Origin: Deltaproteobacteria bacterium
GTDB taxonomy: Bacteria; Myxococcota; SpSt-1050; JACRCP01
Assembly: GCA_016218965.1 (NCBI GenBank)
Contig: JACRCP010000077.1
Coordinates: 1-32,414, forward strand
DNA length: 32,414 nt
Reading direction: 5' to 3'
In this document: piece after piece, positions 6,662-15,261 of the stretch
How the letters are laid out: each line of letters begins with the position of its first letter
Numbering within the stretch: the first letter of the stretch is position 1
Notes under the pieces: generated by a model
Seen by the model: the letters and a program-made list of their open reading frames with translations, nothing else
Database searches by the model: none
Told to the model about the DNA's origin: nothing
Program-made: the position numbers and the translations under genes

Positions 6662-7240
6662 TCAGTCCCTGAACCGCGTCAGTCTTCCCAGCATGCCGCC
6701 CAGGCCGCGCGTCACGGTCGAGACGGCGTCGCGAACCCTTTTGAGTGTAGCGCTGTCGAGCTGCGTGATCATCAGCATGATCTCCATGATGATGTGCGAC
6801 GCCCGAAGAATCTCCTCGAGCAGGCGCAGGCGGTCGCGCGCAAACGACGAGACCGTCTGGTCGCCCTGCGCCTCCTTGAGGCGCGCCGAGAGCGCCTCCA
6901 TCCCGGGGATCTCGCGTTCGCGCAGGACGCGGACGGTCATTTTCAGCGGATTCAGCTCGGGCCTCCAGAGCGGCCGGCCGGCGAAGGAATCGTCCCTCGA
7001 AACAGACCCCCATCGTTCCATCTCGGCCATGCACGCCTGTACCTTTTTGGGCGTCACCTTGAACGTCTTGCCGATCTCTTTGACGTCGAGCGGCCTGTCG
7101 CTCATGAGGAGGGCCGTCCAGATCCGGCCGAGCAGCGGGTCGAACCCGCTGTGCGAAATGAGCTCGCCTATCTGGTCGGCCACCGCGGAAAGCGACGGCG
7201 GAAACACGCCCGGGCCGGCATCCTGTTTCTTCTCTTTCAT
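6662..7240 (-). CDS. GbsR/MarR-type winged-helix transcriptional regulator
   Basis: 192 residues. Residues about 20-100 form a winged helix of the GbsR/OpcR group: PLLGRIWTALLMSDRPLDVKEIGKTFKVTPKKVQACMAEMERWG, in which the family's G-R-I-W opening, the I-G-x-x-x-x-V-x recognition region and the E-R-W-G end of the recognition helix are all visible. The C-terminal half is a set of long helices (about 105-190), as expected for a dimerisation or effector part. Known members control osmolyte or transport genes; the target here is unknown. It is the first gene of the minus-strand run leading to the DAG-repeat and protease lipoproteins, so it may control that operon. The start is a plain ATG at 7240 after a 311-base gap. 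Confidence 0.8.
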   Translation of the reverse strand: MKEKKQDAGPGVFPPSLSAVADQIGELISHSGFDPLLGRIWTALLMSDRPLDVKEIGKTFKVTPKKVQACMAEMERWGSVSRDDSFAGRPLWRPELNPLKMTVRVLREREIPGMEALSARLKEAQGDQTVSSFARDRLRLLEEILRASHIIMEIMLMITQLDSATLKRVRDAVSTVTRGLGGMLGRLTRFRD

Positions 7241-7551
7241 GCCGCAAGACTACACGGCGTTTGCCCGGAAATCCAGCCCAACGAAGTTGTGGGGTGCGCT
7301 GCATAACCCCGGCCTTGGAGCCGCCCGGACGCGACCCGGTTGCGCAGTAGCGGCATTTTCGGGCAACCACCGGGCGCCTGGACAGGCGCCCGCACACGGG
7401 GACGCATCCGAAAATGACGCGGAGGCGCTGCCGGGGAGCAAGACGGGCGGCCCCCCCGATGAGACGCCGCGCAAGCTTCGAATCGAGATCCTGAGCTGTC
7501 GTTCGCCGACGCCCGGGCAGCCGTCGCATCAACACGCAAACAGCGCGCCCG
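7241..7551. other. Gene-free gap with a nested hairpin
   Basis: This 311-base stretch separates two minus-strand genes and contains no convincing ORF; the open frames in it are short and have poor codon choice. The only structure I see is the inverted repeat described at 7354-7416. It should also contain the promoter of the regulator gene, but no clear -35/-10 pair can be named. Confidence 0.5.
7354..7416. repeat. Nested palindrome
   Basis: CATTTTCGG (7354-7362) is repeated inverted as CCGAAAATG (7408-7416). Inside it CGGGCGCCTG and CAGGCGCCCG (7371-7380 and 7383-7392) form a perfect 10-bp stem with a two-base loop. It lies between two same-strand genes, about 135 bases beyond the stop of the barrel protein gene. 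It could be a REP-like element or an operator; nothing in the sequence decides. Confidence 0.55.
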
Positions 7552-8439
7552 TCAGTTGAACGTCGCTGTGAAGAGCACCTTCACGCCGCTGTAGTTGAAA
7601 TCGAGGTTCTGCCCCTGCGTGTGCGCGTAGTCTCCCTGCAACGCGGCGCCCATCGCCCAGTTGTCGGACACCCACCATTCCTTGCCGACCGAAAGGTAGG
7701 CCGCGATCCCGCTGCCGGCGTTTACACCGTCGGGCATGCCGTGGCGGCCGCGACCGTCCCAGTCTTCGTCGACCGTGTCGGGGTCCATGATCAGAAGCCA
7801 GCTCGAGGCGAGCCCCACCGCGCCGGACACGTACACGTTCTGCGGCATGAAGTAGTACGTCAGCCCGCCGCCGAACGCCCCCGTGCCGAACTGCGTGAAG
7901 GCGTTCGAAGTCTGCCTGGGGTTGTTGCCGTTGCCCCACACGTCGCCGTGGAATATCAGGTTCTCGGCGACCACGCCTCCGAGCGAGATCGAGCCGCCGA
8001 ACTTGGACCCGTCCCCGGAGGGGTTGTTCACGACTCCCACGGACGGCGGCGCCGTTGCGACCCCTGTCCCCTGATACGACCCGAAGCCCGGCCCCAGCGC
8101 AAACCGGAGGAACAGGCCGTCATGTTTGCGCGCCCCTTCGTCGGGGACGTGCCGGTGGCTGTGGAACCAGCCGAAGCAGTGGTGGTGGCAGCCTTGGTGC
8201 CCGTCCTCGTCGTCGACGTACGGCGGCTCGGGCGATGGGGCGGGGCGGCGGGGCTTTTTTTCCTGTTTTTTGGGCGGAATCCGTGTGTCATCGTCGAGCG
8301 GCTCGGGCCCCGCGACGGGATCTGCCTTCACGGGTGCTGTCTTGGAACGCTCTTCGGCGGCCGCTGTCAGGGCGACAGCGGCAACAGCAGCAAAAAAGAA
8401 CAGGGCAAATACGATCCTTCTGGCTCTTGAGGTCTTCAT
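7552..8439 (-). CDS. Outer-membrane beta-barrel protein with a His-rich segment
   Basis: 295 residues from the ATG at 8439, which has GGAGGG six bases upstream. A signal peptide (MKTSRARRIVFALFFFAAVAAVALTAAAEE) is followed by a Lys/Pro-rich spacer and a striking metal-binding-like cluster, HQGCHHHCFGWFHSHRH (about 82-98). From about 110 onwards the protein is Gly- and aromatic-rich with alternating hydrophobic residues (LFLRFALGPGFGSYQG, SLGGVVAENLIFHGDVWG, GGGLTYYFMPQNVYVSG) and ends in LFTATFN with a terminal-strand pattern, as in OmpA/OmpW-type small barrels. The role is unknown; the His/Cys cluster could bind a metal at the periplasmic side. It is divergent from the PilZ gene. Confidence 0.75.
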   Translation of the reverse strand: MKTSRARRIVFALFFFAAVAAVALTAAAEERSKTAPVKADPVAGPEPLDDDTRIPPKKQEKKPRRPAPSPEPPYVDDEDGHQGCHHHCFGWFHSHRHVPDEGARKHDGLFLRFALGPGFGSYQGTGVATAPPSVGVVNNPSGDGSKFGGSISLGGVVAENLIFHGDVWGNGNNPRQTSNAFTQFGTGAFGGGLTYYFMPQNVYVSGAVGLASSWLLIMDPDTVDEDWDGRGRHGMPDGVNAGSGIAAYLSVGKEWWVSDNWAMGAALQGDYAHTQGQNLDFNYSGVKVLFTATFN

Positions 8440-8513
8440 GCAAGACCCTCCTTCCGAAGTTTCAAACACCGGCCGGGGTTCAAAGTGTCACCCGCCTTGA
8501 AAGGGGTCTTGAA

Positions 8514-8942
8514 ATGGCCTATTGTCATTCCATGACGAACAACGCCGAACGCAGAAAGTGGAAGAGGGTGCCTGCGGGGTTCGACGTGTCGTACCGGATC
8601 GGCGAGCAGAGCGGTGTGGCTGAGGCCATGGACATCTCGACCGGCGGCCTTTTCGTCGTCGTTGACCCTCCGCCACGGATTGGAGACCGTGTCTATCTTA
8701 CTTTTCTGCTCCCGGGCGACGAACCGACCACGGCGATAAGGGCAATCGGTGAGGTCGTCAGGACCGTGGCGCCTGCGGCGTCCAGGCAGGGCGGCTGCGG
8801 CGTTTCGATCGTTGCGATGCCGCTGGAGGCCAAGAGGGTGCTTGCCGAGTTCATCGAGCGGGCCTCCGTGGTCACGCTTGAGCATGCCGACCTCGGGGGA
8901 CTCAACGGGACCATCCTGGAGATCGAGGCCAAGACCAAGTAG
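8514..8942 (+). CDS. PilZ-domain protein (c-di-GMP receptor type)
   Basis: 142 residues from ATG 8514, which has AAGGGG seven bases upstream; the internal ATG at 8532 would remove six residues. The PilZ signature is visible: ERRKWKRVPAGFDVSYRI carries the R-x-x-x-R c-di-GMP contact at about 13-17, and AMDISTGGLFVVV carries the D/N-x-S-x-x-G motif (DISTGG at about 40-45). The rest is the beta-barrel (GDRVYLTFLLPG, AIGEVVRTV, CGVSIVAM). It should bind the second messenger in the cytosol and alter a partner or the coupled genes' products. The next gene starts directly after its stop (TAG-ATG), so they are cotranscribed. Confidence 0.85.
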   Translation: MAYCHSMTNNAERRKWKRVPAGFDVSYRIGEQSGVAEAMDISTGGLFVVVDPPPRIGDRVYLTFLLPGDEPTTAIRAIGEVVRTVAPAASRQGGCGVSIVAMPLEAKRVLAEFIERASVVTLEHADLGGLNGTILEIEAKTK

Positions 8943-10580
8943 ATGCAGAGCGCAGACCGCCACCGGCGTTTCCCTTTTCGAAGGACATTTCAGGTGGCCG
9001 TCCTGGCCGCGTTTTCGGTGCTTCTGTACCGGGCGACTTGGCCGCTCGACACCCACCTCCGGCTCAAGCTGTTCCTCGAGATCGACCCGTTCTATTCGCT
9101 TGTGTCGATGTTCGCCGCGAGGGTCTTCGTGGCGGGGCTTCTCCTCTCACTCGTGACCGTGGCGGCCTCGCTCGTCTTCGGCAGGGTCTTCTGCGGCTAC
9201 GTTTGCCCCATGGGCTTCGCCCTGGACATTGCGGACAGGCTGGGGGGAAAAAGCCTTCGCACGCGGCCTGAGAAGGAAAACTACGAACGCGGGCGTGGGA
9301 TTGGCGTCAAGTACTGGGTCCTGGGCGCGTCGGCCGCGGCCGCGGTTTTCGGTTTTTCGCTCGTGTTTCTTGCCGACCCGCTCTCGATCTTCACGCGCTT
9401 CGCCGCGCTCGTGGCCTACCCGTTTGCGGTCCTTGTCGCCAACGCCGGCCTGACCGCCATCCGCCCCGCGGCCGACGCGCTGGGATTTTTGAACCTCTCC
9501 CATGCCCACTTCATCCAGCCGGTCTTTGACGCCAATCTCTTCACGGCGTTGTTGTTTGCCGGCCTCTTGGCGCTCAACTTCTTCGCGTACAGAGCATGGT
9601 GCCGGTATGCCTGCCCGGCGGGGGCAATGATGGGACTTTTGGGCTGGCTCGCGCCGTGGCGGCGCCGCGTCTCGGACGCGTGCAACGATTGCGGGCTGTG
9701 CCAGAAGCGCTGCCAGATGGGGTGCATCCCCGAAAACGCGCGGCTGACGCGGCAGACCGAGTGCATCGTGTGTTACTCGTGCGTCCGGGTCTGCCCGACG
9801 GGCGCCGTGGCGTTCGGTTTCGGCCCCCCGGCGGCGCGCGCGGCCGATGACGCAGTGTCGGCTCCGCCTTCCCCGCTCGACCGGAAGGGCCGCCGCGTAT
9901 TCATCGGGTCGCTTGTCACGGGCGGCGTGGCGGCGGGAATCCTGCGGACCGGGATCGGGCATCCGACGGGGCTTCTGGATCCTCTTCCGCTCCGTCACCC
10001 GCGCCTCATACGACCGCCCGGGGCGCTCCCCGAGCCCGCGCTCGCGGCCGCGTGCACGCGGTGCGGCGAGTGCATGAGAGCGTGCGTGACCAACACCATC
10101 CAGCCGGCGTGGCTCGAATCCGGGCCCGCGGGGATCTGGACCCCTCGTCTGGTGCTCAGGTACGCCGGGTGCGAGCAGCAATGCAACGTCTGCGGCGACG
10201 TATGTCCGACAGGGGCGCTCCGGCCGCTTTCGATGGAGGAAAAGCTTCACGTCAAACTCGGGACCGCGTATGTCGTTAAGGACCGCTGCCTCGCGTGGGA
10301 ATGGGATGTGAAATGCCTGATCTGCGACGAGCAGTGCCCGTACAACGCCATCACGATGGAACCGCTCGCGGGGCACAAGAACACGGTTCCGTACGTCGAC
10401 GAGAAGCGCTGCAACGGCTGCGGGTTCTGCGAGGACAAGTGCCCGGTAGACGGCGACTCGGCGATCGTCGTCGACCCGAACGGCGAGGTCCGTCTGGCAT
10501 CCGGATCGTACGTCGCAAGAGCAAGGGAGCTGGGCCTCTCTTTCAAGGCGAAGGTCAAGAGGGAAGACAGGTACGAATGA
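8943..10580 (+). CDS. NapH-NapG-like fused membrane polyferredoxin
   Basis: 545 residues. The N-terminal half (1-300) resembles NapH/NosR-type membrane ferredoxins: several membrane segments (about 17-30, 58-80, 122-160, 199-217), the membrane-edge motifs CGYVCPMG (84-91) and CRYACPAGA (220-228), ADPLSIFTR, and two 4Fe-4S cluster motifs at about 247-257 and 274-285. The C-terminal half (310-545) resembles periplasmic NapG/MauM ferredoxins: DRKGRRVFIG looks like a twin-Arg-related signal anchor, followed by further clusters (Cys371/374/377/381, 410/414/417/421, 458/461/465, 490/493/496/500). The family passes electrons from the quinol pool to periplasmic enzymes. No partner reductase is nearby. 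The fusion of H- and G-like parts is unusual. It lies in an operon between the PilZ gene and a lipoprotein gene (ATGA overlap). Confidence 0.85.
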   Translation: MQSADRHRRFPFRRTFQVAVLAAFSVLLYRATWPLDTHLRLKLFLEIDPFYSLVSMFAARVFVAGLLLSLVTVAASLVFGRVFCGYVCPMGFALDIADRLGGKSLRTRPEKENYERGRGIGVKYWVLGASAAAAVFGFSLVFLADPLSIFTRFAALVAYPFAVLVANAGLTAIRPAADALGFLNLSHAHFIQPVFDANLFTALLFAGLLALNFFAYRAWCRYACPAGAMMGLLGWLAPWRRRVSDACNDCGLCQKRCQMGCIPENARLTRQTECIVCYSCVRVCPTGAVAFGFGPPAARAADDAVSAPPSPLDRKGRRVFIGSLVTGGVAAGILRTGIGHPTGLLDPLPLRHPRLIRPPGALPEPALAAACTRCGECMRACVTNTIQPAWLESGPAGIWTPRLVLRYAGCEQQCNVCGDVCPTGALRPLSMEEKLHVKLGTAYVVKDRCLAWEWDVKCLICDEQCPYNAITMEPLAGHKNTVPYVDEKRCNGCGFCEDKCPVDGDSAIVVDPNGEVRLASGSYVARARELGLSFKAKVKREDRYE

Positions 10581-11560
10581 CGATTTCCAAATGTCGAATG
10601 CCGTTCGCCGTACTGATGGCGATTTCCTCGGCCGCGTGCGCTTCGGCCTGCGGGGGCGGGGAATCACCTGTTGGCGACGCCGGGGCCGGGCCGGAAGTTG
10701 AGATCTTCGATGCCGGCGTATCGGATGTCGGCGGGCGGGCCGATGCCAGTGTGGAAGACTCGGGCGGGCGTTTCGAGTTTAAGCCTTCGATCGCCAAGAT
10801 GATCAAGGACACCAGTCATTCGTACCGAATGATCATGGCGCACAGGGGCGGCGGGGGCGAAACGCCGGAGAACACGATGGCGGCGTTCGAACATGCCGTC
10901 GCGATCCCCGTCAACTCGATCGAGATCGACACCCAGCTCACCAAAGACGGGGTCATCGTCATAATGCACGACGATGACCTCGACCGCACGACGACTTGCA
11001 CCGGCGCCGTCGCGAACAAGACGCTTGAAGAGCTTGCGCTTTGCGAGGTGGACATCTACAGCTACGACGCGTTTCCGGACCACGCATCGCGGCACATCCC
11101 GACGATTGACGAGGTCTTCGAATACCTCAAAGGGAAGACGTTCATCAACCTCGACGCAAAAGACGTCGGCCCGGACCTGCTGGTCCCGAAGATCCGCGAG
11201 CACGGCCTTGAGGACCAGGTCATCTATCAAACCGGGTCAATCGAAGGTTGCCAGGCGCTCGAGCGCGACCACCCCGACATCTTCTGTCTTCCGGTCATCC
11301 ACACCATCGAAGACCTCGACGTTGTGACCGGCACGCTCGCATCGAACCTCGTTGAAATAGGCGATTCCGCGATTTACACCGAAGAGAACATGGCACTCAT
11401 CCACGCGAACGGCCTCAAGGCCACGATGGATGTCATGACGATCTATGACCTGGTCCCGTACCGCGACAAGCTCGAGTACATGCGCCTCGGCGCCGACATG
11501 TTCCAGTCGGACCTCCCGACGCAGTGGAAACGCGTAGTGGACACGCTCAACCGGCATTGA
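10577..11560 (+). CDS. Glycerophosphodiester phosphodiesterase-family lipoprotein
   Basis: 327 residues. The start overlaps the stop of the ferredoxin gene as ATGA. The signal sequence (MTISKCRMPFAVLMAISSAAC) has lipobox-type Cys at 21 or 25, then a DAG/DVG-rich linker to about 65. The GDPD barrel shows MAHRGGGGETPENT (His89-Arg90, PENT 97-100), the metal-binding SIEIDTQLTKDG (Glu116, Asp118) and HDDDLDRTT (131-139); INLDAKD is the following strand motif and a late VMTIYDLV segment closes the barrel. These enzymes hydrolyse glycerophosphodiesters to glycerol-3-phosphate and an alcohol; here it would act outside the inner membrane. All catalytic residues are present. The gene ends at a short stem (CGTGAT/ATCACG, 11561-11577). 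Confidence 0.85.
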   Translation: MTISKCRMPFAVLMAISSAACASACGGGESPVGDAGAGPEVEIFDAGVSDVGGRADASVEDSGGRFEFKPSIAKMIKDTSHSYRMIMAHRGGGGETPENTMAAFEHAVAIPVNSIEIDTQLTKDGVIVIMHDDDLDRTTTCTGAVANKTLEELALCEVDIYSYDAFPDHASRHIPTIDEVFEYLKGKTFINLDAKDVGPDLLVPKIREHGLEDQVIYQTGSIEGCQALERDHPDIFCLPVIHTIEDLDVVTGTLASNLVEIGDSAIYTEENMALIHANGLKATMDVMTIYDLVPYRDKLEYMRLGADMFQSDLPTQWKRVVDTLNRH

Positions 11561-11754
11561 CGTGATGTCGGATCACGGATGCCCGGATGCCGGTGCCATG
11601 ATGAGCATCGACGAGGCGTTCCAGCGCGGGTACCGTTCGGAAAGGGGTGATATGTGAGCGCCAGCCGCTCAAAAGCCAAGGTTACTGGGCGAACCGGGCG
11701 AAAACCAGGGTCACCGATCCAAAAGGCGCGAGGCCTGTTCGTAGATGACACCAA

Positions 11755-14322
11755 TCAGATCTTGATCACGCAGTTGAAACCCTTCACGGAATCGTCGGGG
11801 TTCCTGATCGCCTTGCAATCGTATCCTGAAGGACACGAATCCGGCACGGCGGCGTCGCACTGCACGCCGCAGTGAAGTGCCCCGTTGCCGGGGTCAACGC
11901 AGAAGTTTTCTTGCGCGTTTGCGCACTCCGCATCGGAGGCGCAGGATTCGACGAGTACTTCGAGGGCGGTCACGCACTGCCCGATTTCGCCTCCGGCATC
12001 CGTGAAGTGATAACAGACGTAGTTCCGGTTGCCGCAGTTCGCGTTCGTGTCGCAGGCGCCCGTGCAAGTGCCGCCGCGCGTGCACATCCCGTTGTAGCAT
12101 GCGGTCGCGACGCAAGTCGGATCGCACGGGTTCGAACAGGTCCCGCACGGGCCGCCGATCGGTGAACCGGGCTGGTCGCCGTTGGTGTACGGCGTCCCGC
12201 AGATGGTCACCTGGCACACCTCGCCGTTCGGGCAGTCGGCGTCTTTTCTGCAACGCGAGCCGGAGCCAGGGGTTGGGACGCAGAGCTTGGTGCCACCGCC
12301 GATGACCTGGCAGGTCCAGGCAACGTCCACGGCGACGGGGCAGTCGGCGTCGGTCTCGCACGCCGCCGAGCACGCGTAGCTTTCGCCGAGGGCGAAAAAG
12401 CACATGTCGTTGGCACATTGGCGGCACTCGGGGTTGCAGGGGTCGCCGCAACAGGTACTGCCCGGGGGCGCGCCAGAGATGTCGCCATCTTTCGACGCCG
12501 TGGAGCAGCTGAGCGTGTACGTGTCGCTCGACAAGAGGACCAGTTTGCAGACTTCTCCTGCACGGCAGTCAGCGTCCATCGTACACGTCGTGCCGGAGCC
12601 TGGCATCGGGACGCAGGCATGGGTCGAGCTGTCACACCCGAGCCCGATGCTGACGCAGAACCAGTTGGTCCCCGGATCGTCCCCGGGGCAGTCGGCACGG
12701 GACGAGCAGATGCTCGAACAAACCCCGTTGCTCAGGCACAGATCGTTCGCGCAGGGAACGTCGAATGAACAGTCCTCCCCGACATCTTTGCCGCCCGGAT
12801 TCACTGTCACACAAATGTTGTTTGCCCCGCCCTGGATCGGGAACGTCTTGCATGCCTCGCCCGCCGGGCAGTCAGTGTCCTTCGTGCAGGGATTCTGCGA
12901 CCCATCGGCCCGCATGCAAATCCCTTTTCCTGCCGTGTCCGTCATCTGTTGGTACGTGCAGGTCATCTTCCCGGCAGTGCCCCCGCAGTCGGCGTCAGTC
13001 CTGCACCAATCGAGGCAGCCGATTGTCGAACAGAACCCGCCCTTGCATTCTTTGGTGCCAGCGCTGCAATCCTCGCCGCCATTGAGTCCGTCGGCCGGGA
13101 AATCGCCGCAGTACGTCGCCGGGTTGCCGTTTTCATCCGCGGCGTATTGGCAGTATTCCGCTGCCGTTGCGCAATCGGTGTTGCCCTCGCAGGGTGTCTT
13201 GGATCCCTTCAGCAGGATGCACATGTCGACATCGGCCTGCTTGCACTGGTCGAACTCGTCGAGGCCGAATGTAAACTGGGTGCAGACGTGGTCCGCCCCA
13301 CAGTCGGCGGTGGTGGCACAGGCACCCGTGCACTGGCCTTTCATGCAGAAAAACGAGCAGCACTCGGTGTCGTCGCTGCATGCCTCGCCGAATTTCTTGC
13401 TGCCCTGGATACAGGTTGTTTTGCAGGACCACTCAAGGCCCGTGAGGTTTCCCAGTGCGTCGGTCGTCGCGGCCAGCGCGCACTGTTCGCCGGCGGTTGC
13501 GTCGCAATCGGCGTCCTTTGCGCATGTTACGTAGCAGTTGGGATCGCGCTGGCAAAGTTTCCGCGTATACGAGCCGCTGAAACAGGCCAGGCACTCGGTC
13601 GATCTCTTTTCGGCCAAGTGGCACCCGTTGTCGGCAGTGCACGTCCGTGAACAGATGGCGCCATCGTCGAAAAATCCGTCGGGGCGCCGCGCGCCCACAC
13701 AAAAGTAACCCGCTGCGCAGTCACTGGAACCCGCAGACGCGCACGGGTCGCCAAGCTCGCCTTGCCGCGCACCGCACTCGGAACCTCCCACGATCTCACA
13801 AATGCCGTTGTTGCAGCACGCGATCCCGCCAGGAAACCCACAATCCGTGTCGGCCGTGCATGCAACCGAGCAGTACGGCCTCGGAATGTGGCCGTTATCA
13901 GAAAAGCAGATGCCTTCTTCGCACGCCGCGTTCGAGACGCACTCGTCGCCGAGTTGGCCGCCGACCGACGGGGTCGCGCACTTCTTTGTCGTGGGGTCAC
14001 AGGTCAATTCGATGCAACACGCGAGTGTCGTGCAGTCCTCGTTCGCCGCCGCGCAGGCGGCCGCGCCTCCGTCTTCGCCGCTCCCGGCATCATGCTCCGG
14101 CCACACGCAACTTCCGCACTCTTGCCAATCGACTTTCAGACCATCGTCAACGCACACCTGTACGCCCCTCCTGCCGCCTTCGCAGTCGCATTCCCGTTTG
14201 TCGCCCCTGGTGCATTCCGAATTGCCATTGTTGTTGCCGCCGCCGCCCTTTTCGGCAGTCGAACATCCGACGAAAGGAAAAAGCAGACAACTCGCTATGA
14301 TCATGGCAGGCATCGAACGCAT
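11755..14322 (-). CDS. Large Cys-rich repeat lipoprotein
   Basis: 855 residues from ATG 14322, which has GGAGG six bases upstream; the ATG at 14391 would put 23 basic residues ahead of the signal peptide. MRSMPAMIIASCLLFPFVGC has the lipobox. After a Gly/Asn linker the protein is a chain of roughly 40-60-residue modules built on C-x-x-D-x-D-C with G-x-x-C, for example CTADTDCGFPGGIACC, CTKDTDCPAGEACK, CTMDADCRAGEVCK and CRKDADCPNGEVC. About a dozen modules are visible. The even Cys pattern implies disulfide-bonded extracellular modules, perhaps for adhesion or calcium binding (many Asp). Such Asp/Cys modules are common in myxobacterial-type surface proteins; the function is not known. It converges with the phosphodiesterase gene. 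Confidence 0.8.
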   Translation of the reverse strand: MRSMPAMIIASCLLFPFVGCSTAEKGGGGNNNGNSECTRGDKRECDCEGGRRGVQVCVDDGLKVDWQECGSCVWPEHDAGSGEDGGAAACAAANEDCTTLACCIELTCDPTTKKCATPSVGGQLGDECVSNAACEEGICFSDNGHIPRPYCSVACTADTDCGFPGGIACCNNGICEIVGGSECGARQGELGDPCASAGSSDCAAGYFCVGARRPDGFFDDGAICSRTCTADNGCHLAEKRSTECLACFSGSYTRKLCQRDPNCYVTCAKDADCDATAGEQCALAATTDALGNLTGLEWSCKTTCIQGSKKFGEACSDDTECCSFFCMKGQCTGACATTADCGADHVCTQFTFGLDEFDQCKQADVDMCILLKGSKTPCEGNTDCATAAEYCQYAADENGNPATYCGDFPADGLNGGEDCSAGTKECKGGFCSTIGCLDWCRTDADCGGTAGKMTCTYQQMTDTAGKGICMRADGSQNPCTKDTDCPAGEACKTFPIQGGANNICVTVNPGGKDVGEDCSFDVPCANDLCLSNGVCSSICSSRADCPGDDPGTNWFCVSIGLGCDSSTHACVPMPGSGTTCTMDADCRAGEVCKLVLLSSDTYTLSCSTASKDGDISGAPPGSTCCGDPCNPECRQCANDMCFFALGESYACSAACETDADCPVAVDVAWTCQVIGGGTKLCVPTPGSGSRCRKDADCPNGEVCQVTICGTPYTNGDQPGSPIGGPCGTCSNPCDPTCVATACYNGMCTRGGTCTGACDTNANCGNRNYVCYHFTDAGGEIGQCVTALEVLVESCASDAECANAQENFCVDPGNGALHCGVQCDAAVPDSCPSGYDCKAIRNPDDSVKGFNCVIKI

Positions 14323-14735
14323 AAAGGACCTCCGTCTCCTATGGTGTTTGTTCGCTCTCGCTGGCATCATGCTTGGCACGGTTGCGGGCAACGCACCGTC
14401 TTTTCCCCCTCGAAAGATCGGTAACTACCAAGAATCCGAGGTGTCCTGCGTACGCCTTTCTTTTACCATACTACTCGGTTGCCCGGCAACGACAAAGTCG
14501 GTCCCGTGAGGGCGATCACATGGAAGTCGACGGAGGTCGTTTGGTGTAGTTGGCGACGCGCCTCCCAAAGAGGATCACTCTGTTCCAAAAGGTACCACCG
14601 ACCGCACCCGTGGTGGCCGGTTTGGCCTCGGGGAGAGCCGAGCGGTGAAACACGAAAGATTTCGTGGAAGCAGGTTTCGTCGAAGCAGTGGAAAGACGGT
14701 TCTGCTTGGGGTATCATCAGATGGGAGGTGCGTAC
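14323..14735. other. Gene-free stretch upstream of the toxin-antitoxin pair
   Basis: These 413 bases lie between the divergent Cys-rich lipoprotein gene and the antitoxin gene. I see the 53-bp direct repeat (14585-14637) and nothing else that is well supported. Open frames here have no ribosome site and unlike codon use. Promoters for both flanking genes must lie in it, but I cannot assign -35/-10 boxes with confidence. Confidence 0.5.
14585..14637 (+). repeat. 53-bp direct repeat, left copy, flanking a toxin-antitoxin pair
   Basis: Matches 15382-15434 in the same orientation at 48 of 53 positions by eye; the shared core is GGTACCACCGACCGCACC followed by GTGGCCGGTTTGGCC. The core contains a small inverted pair (GGCC...GGCC). 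The two copies are 797 bases apart and enclose only the toxin-antitoxin genes, which suggests duplication boundaries of an inserted cassette or a recombination site. Confidence 0.8.
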
Positions 14736-14933
14736 ATGACCGTCAAAGACGCGATCAAGAGGGAGCTCGACAACCTGCCAGACGCTGCGTTGCCTGAAGT
14801 TCTGGACTTCGTCCAGTTCCTCGAGGCAAAGAAAGCGAATACGGAAATCGCCAAGGCGGCACAGGCCCTTTCGCAACGGTGTTTCGACAAGGTGTGGGAC
14901 AACGACGAGGACGCGGTCTATGACAACTTTTGA
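14736..14933 (+). CDS. Antitoxin of a MazF/PemK-type toxin-antitoxin pair
   Basis: 65 residues, MTVKDAIKRELDNLPD..., with GGGAGGT six bases before the ATG; upstream in-frame ATGs would read through that site. The sequence is mostly helical: an N-terminal helix with the pattern I-x-x-E-L-x-x-L-P and LPEVLDFVQFLEAKK, as in DUF2281/VapB-like small antitoxins, then an acidic end (DNDEDAVYDNF) likely to wrap the toxin. No clear DNA-binding fold can be seen. Its last 14 bases overlap the toxin gene, the usual coupled order. Identity as antitoxin rests on size, position and the helix pattern. Confidence 0.8.
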   Translation: MTVKDAIKRELDNLPDAALPEVLDFVQFLEAKKANTEIAKAAQALSQRCFDKVWDNDEDAVYDNF

Positions 14934-15261
14934 ACGCGGCGACGTCGTGCTCGTCCCTGTTCCGTTTTCCGATCTCTCGGCGGTGAAGAAGCGCCCGGCC
15001 GTCGTCATCAGCTCCGACGAACACAACCGCCAATCGGTGGATCTCGTTATCACCGCAATAACAAGCCGTTCTTTCATGCCCGGACGTGTCGGCGAGTGCG
15101 TTCTGGAGAAATGGTCTGAGGCCGGGCTGGCAAAACCGTCCGTCGTCAAGCCAGCCGTATCCACCATCGAACAGCGTCTTGTGACACGGAAGCTCGGTCG
15201 GCTCGTCCCGGACGATCAGCGCAACCTCGACGCCGCTTTGAGGAGTCTCCTTCAGCTCTGA
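14920..15261 (+). CDS. MazF/PemK-family endoribonuclease toxin
   Basis: 113 residues, the normal length for the family. FERGDVVLVPVPFSDLSAVKKRPAVVIS is the SH3-like opening with the family's R-G-D-V/I-V-L-V and K-R-P-A-V-V-I-S. LVITAITSR and KPSVVKPAVSTIEQRLVTRKLGRL follow, with KPSVVK and the conserved T-I matching the active-site surroundings. MazF-type toxins cleave mRNA when the antitoxin is degraded. The start codon lies inside the antitoxin gene. The pair stands alone between 53-bp direct repeats, with intergenic DNA on both sides, and is likely mobile or stabilising. Confidence 0.9.
   Translation: MTTFERGDVVLVPVPFSDLSAVKKRPAVVISSDEHNRQSVDLVITAITSRSFMPGRVGECVLEKWSEAGLAKPSVVKPAVSTIEQRLVTRKLGRLVPDDQRNLDAALRSLLQL

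Noticed and set aside
9147..10667. 506-codon minus-strand open frame opposite the polyferredoxin gene
   Set aside because: Arg-rich shadow of a high-GC gene whose plus frame has all the Cys cluster motifs.
11654..11875. Plus-strand ORF of 73 codons beginning GTG after AAGGGG
   Set aside because: More than half of it lies antisense to the end of the Cys-rich lipoprotein gene and the product has no regular features.
12404..13534. Long plus-strand open frame of 376 codons opposite the Cys-rich lipoprotein gene
   Set aside because: It is the antisense shadow of the minus-strand gene; the minus frame has a signal peptide, ribosome site and regular Cys modules, and the plus frame has none.
14392..14470. 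Candidate promoter (TTGTCG ... TATGGT, minus strand) for the Cys-rich lipoprotein gene
   Set aside because: The spacing of 19 and the weak match to both boxes do not rise above background.
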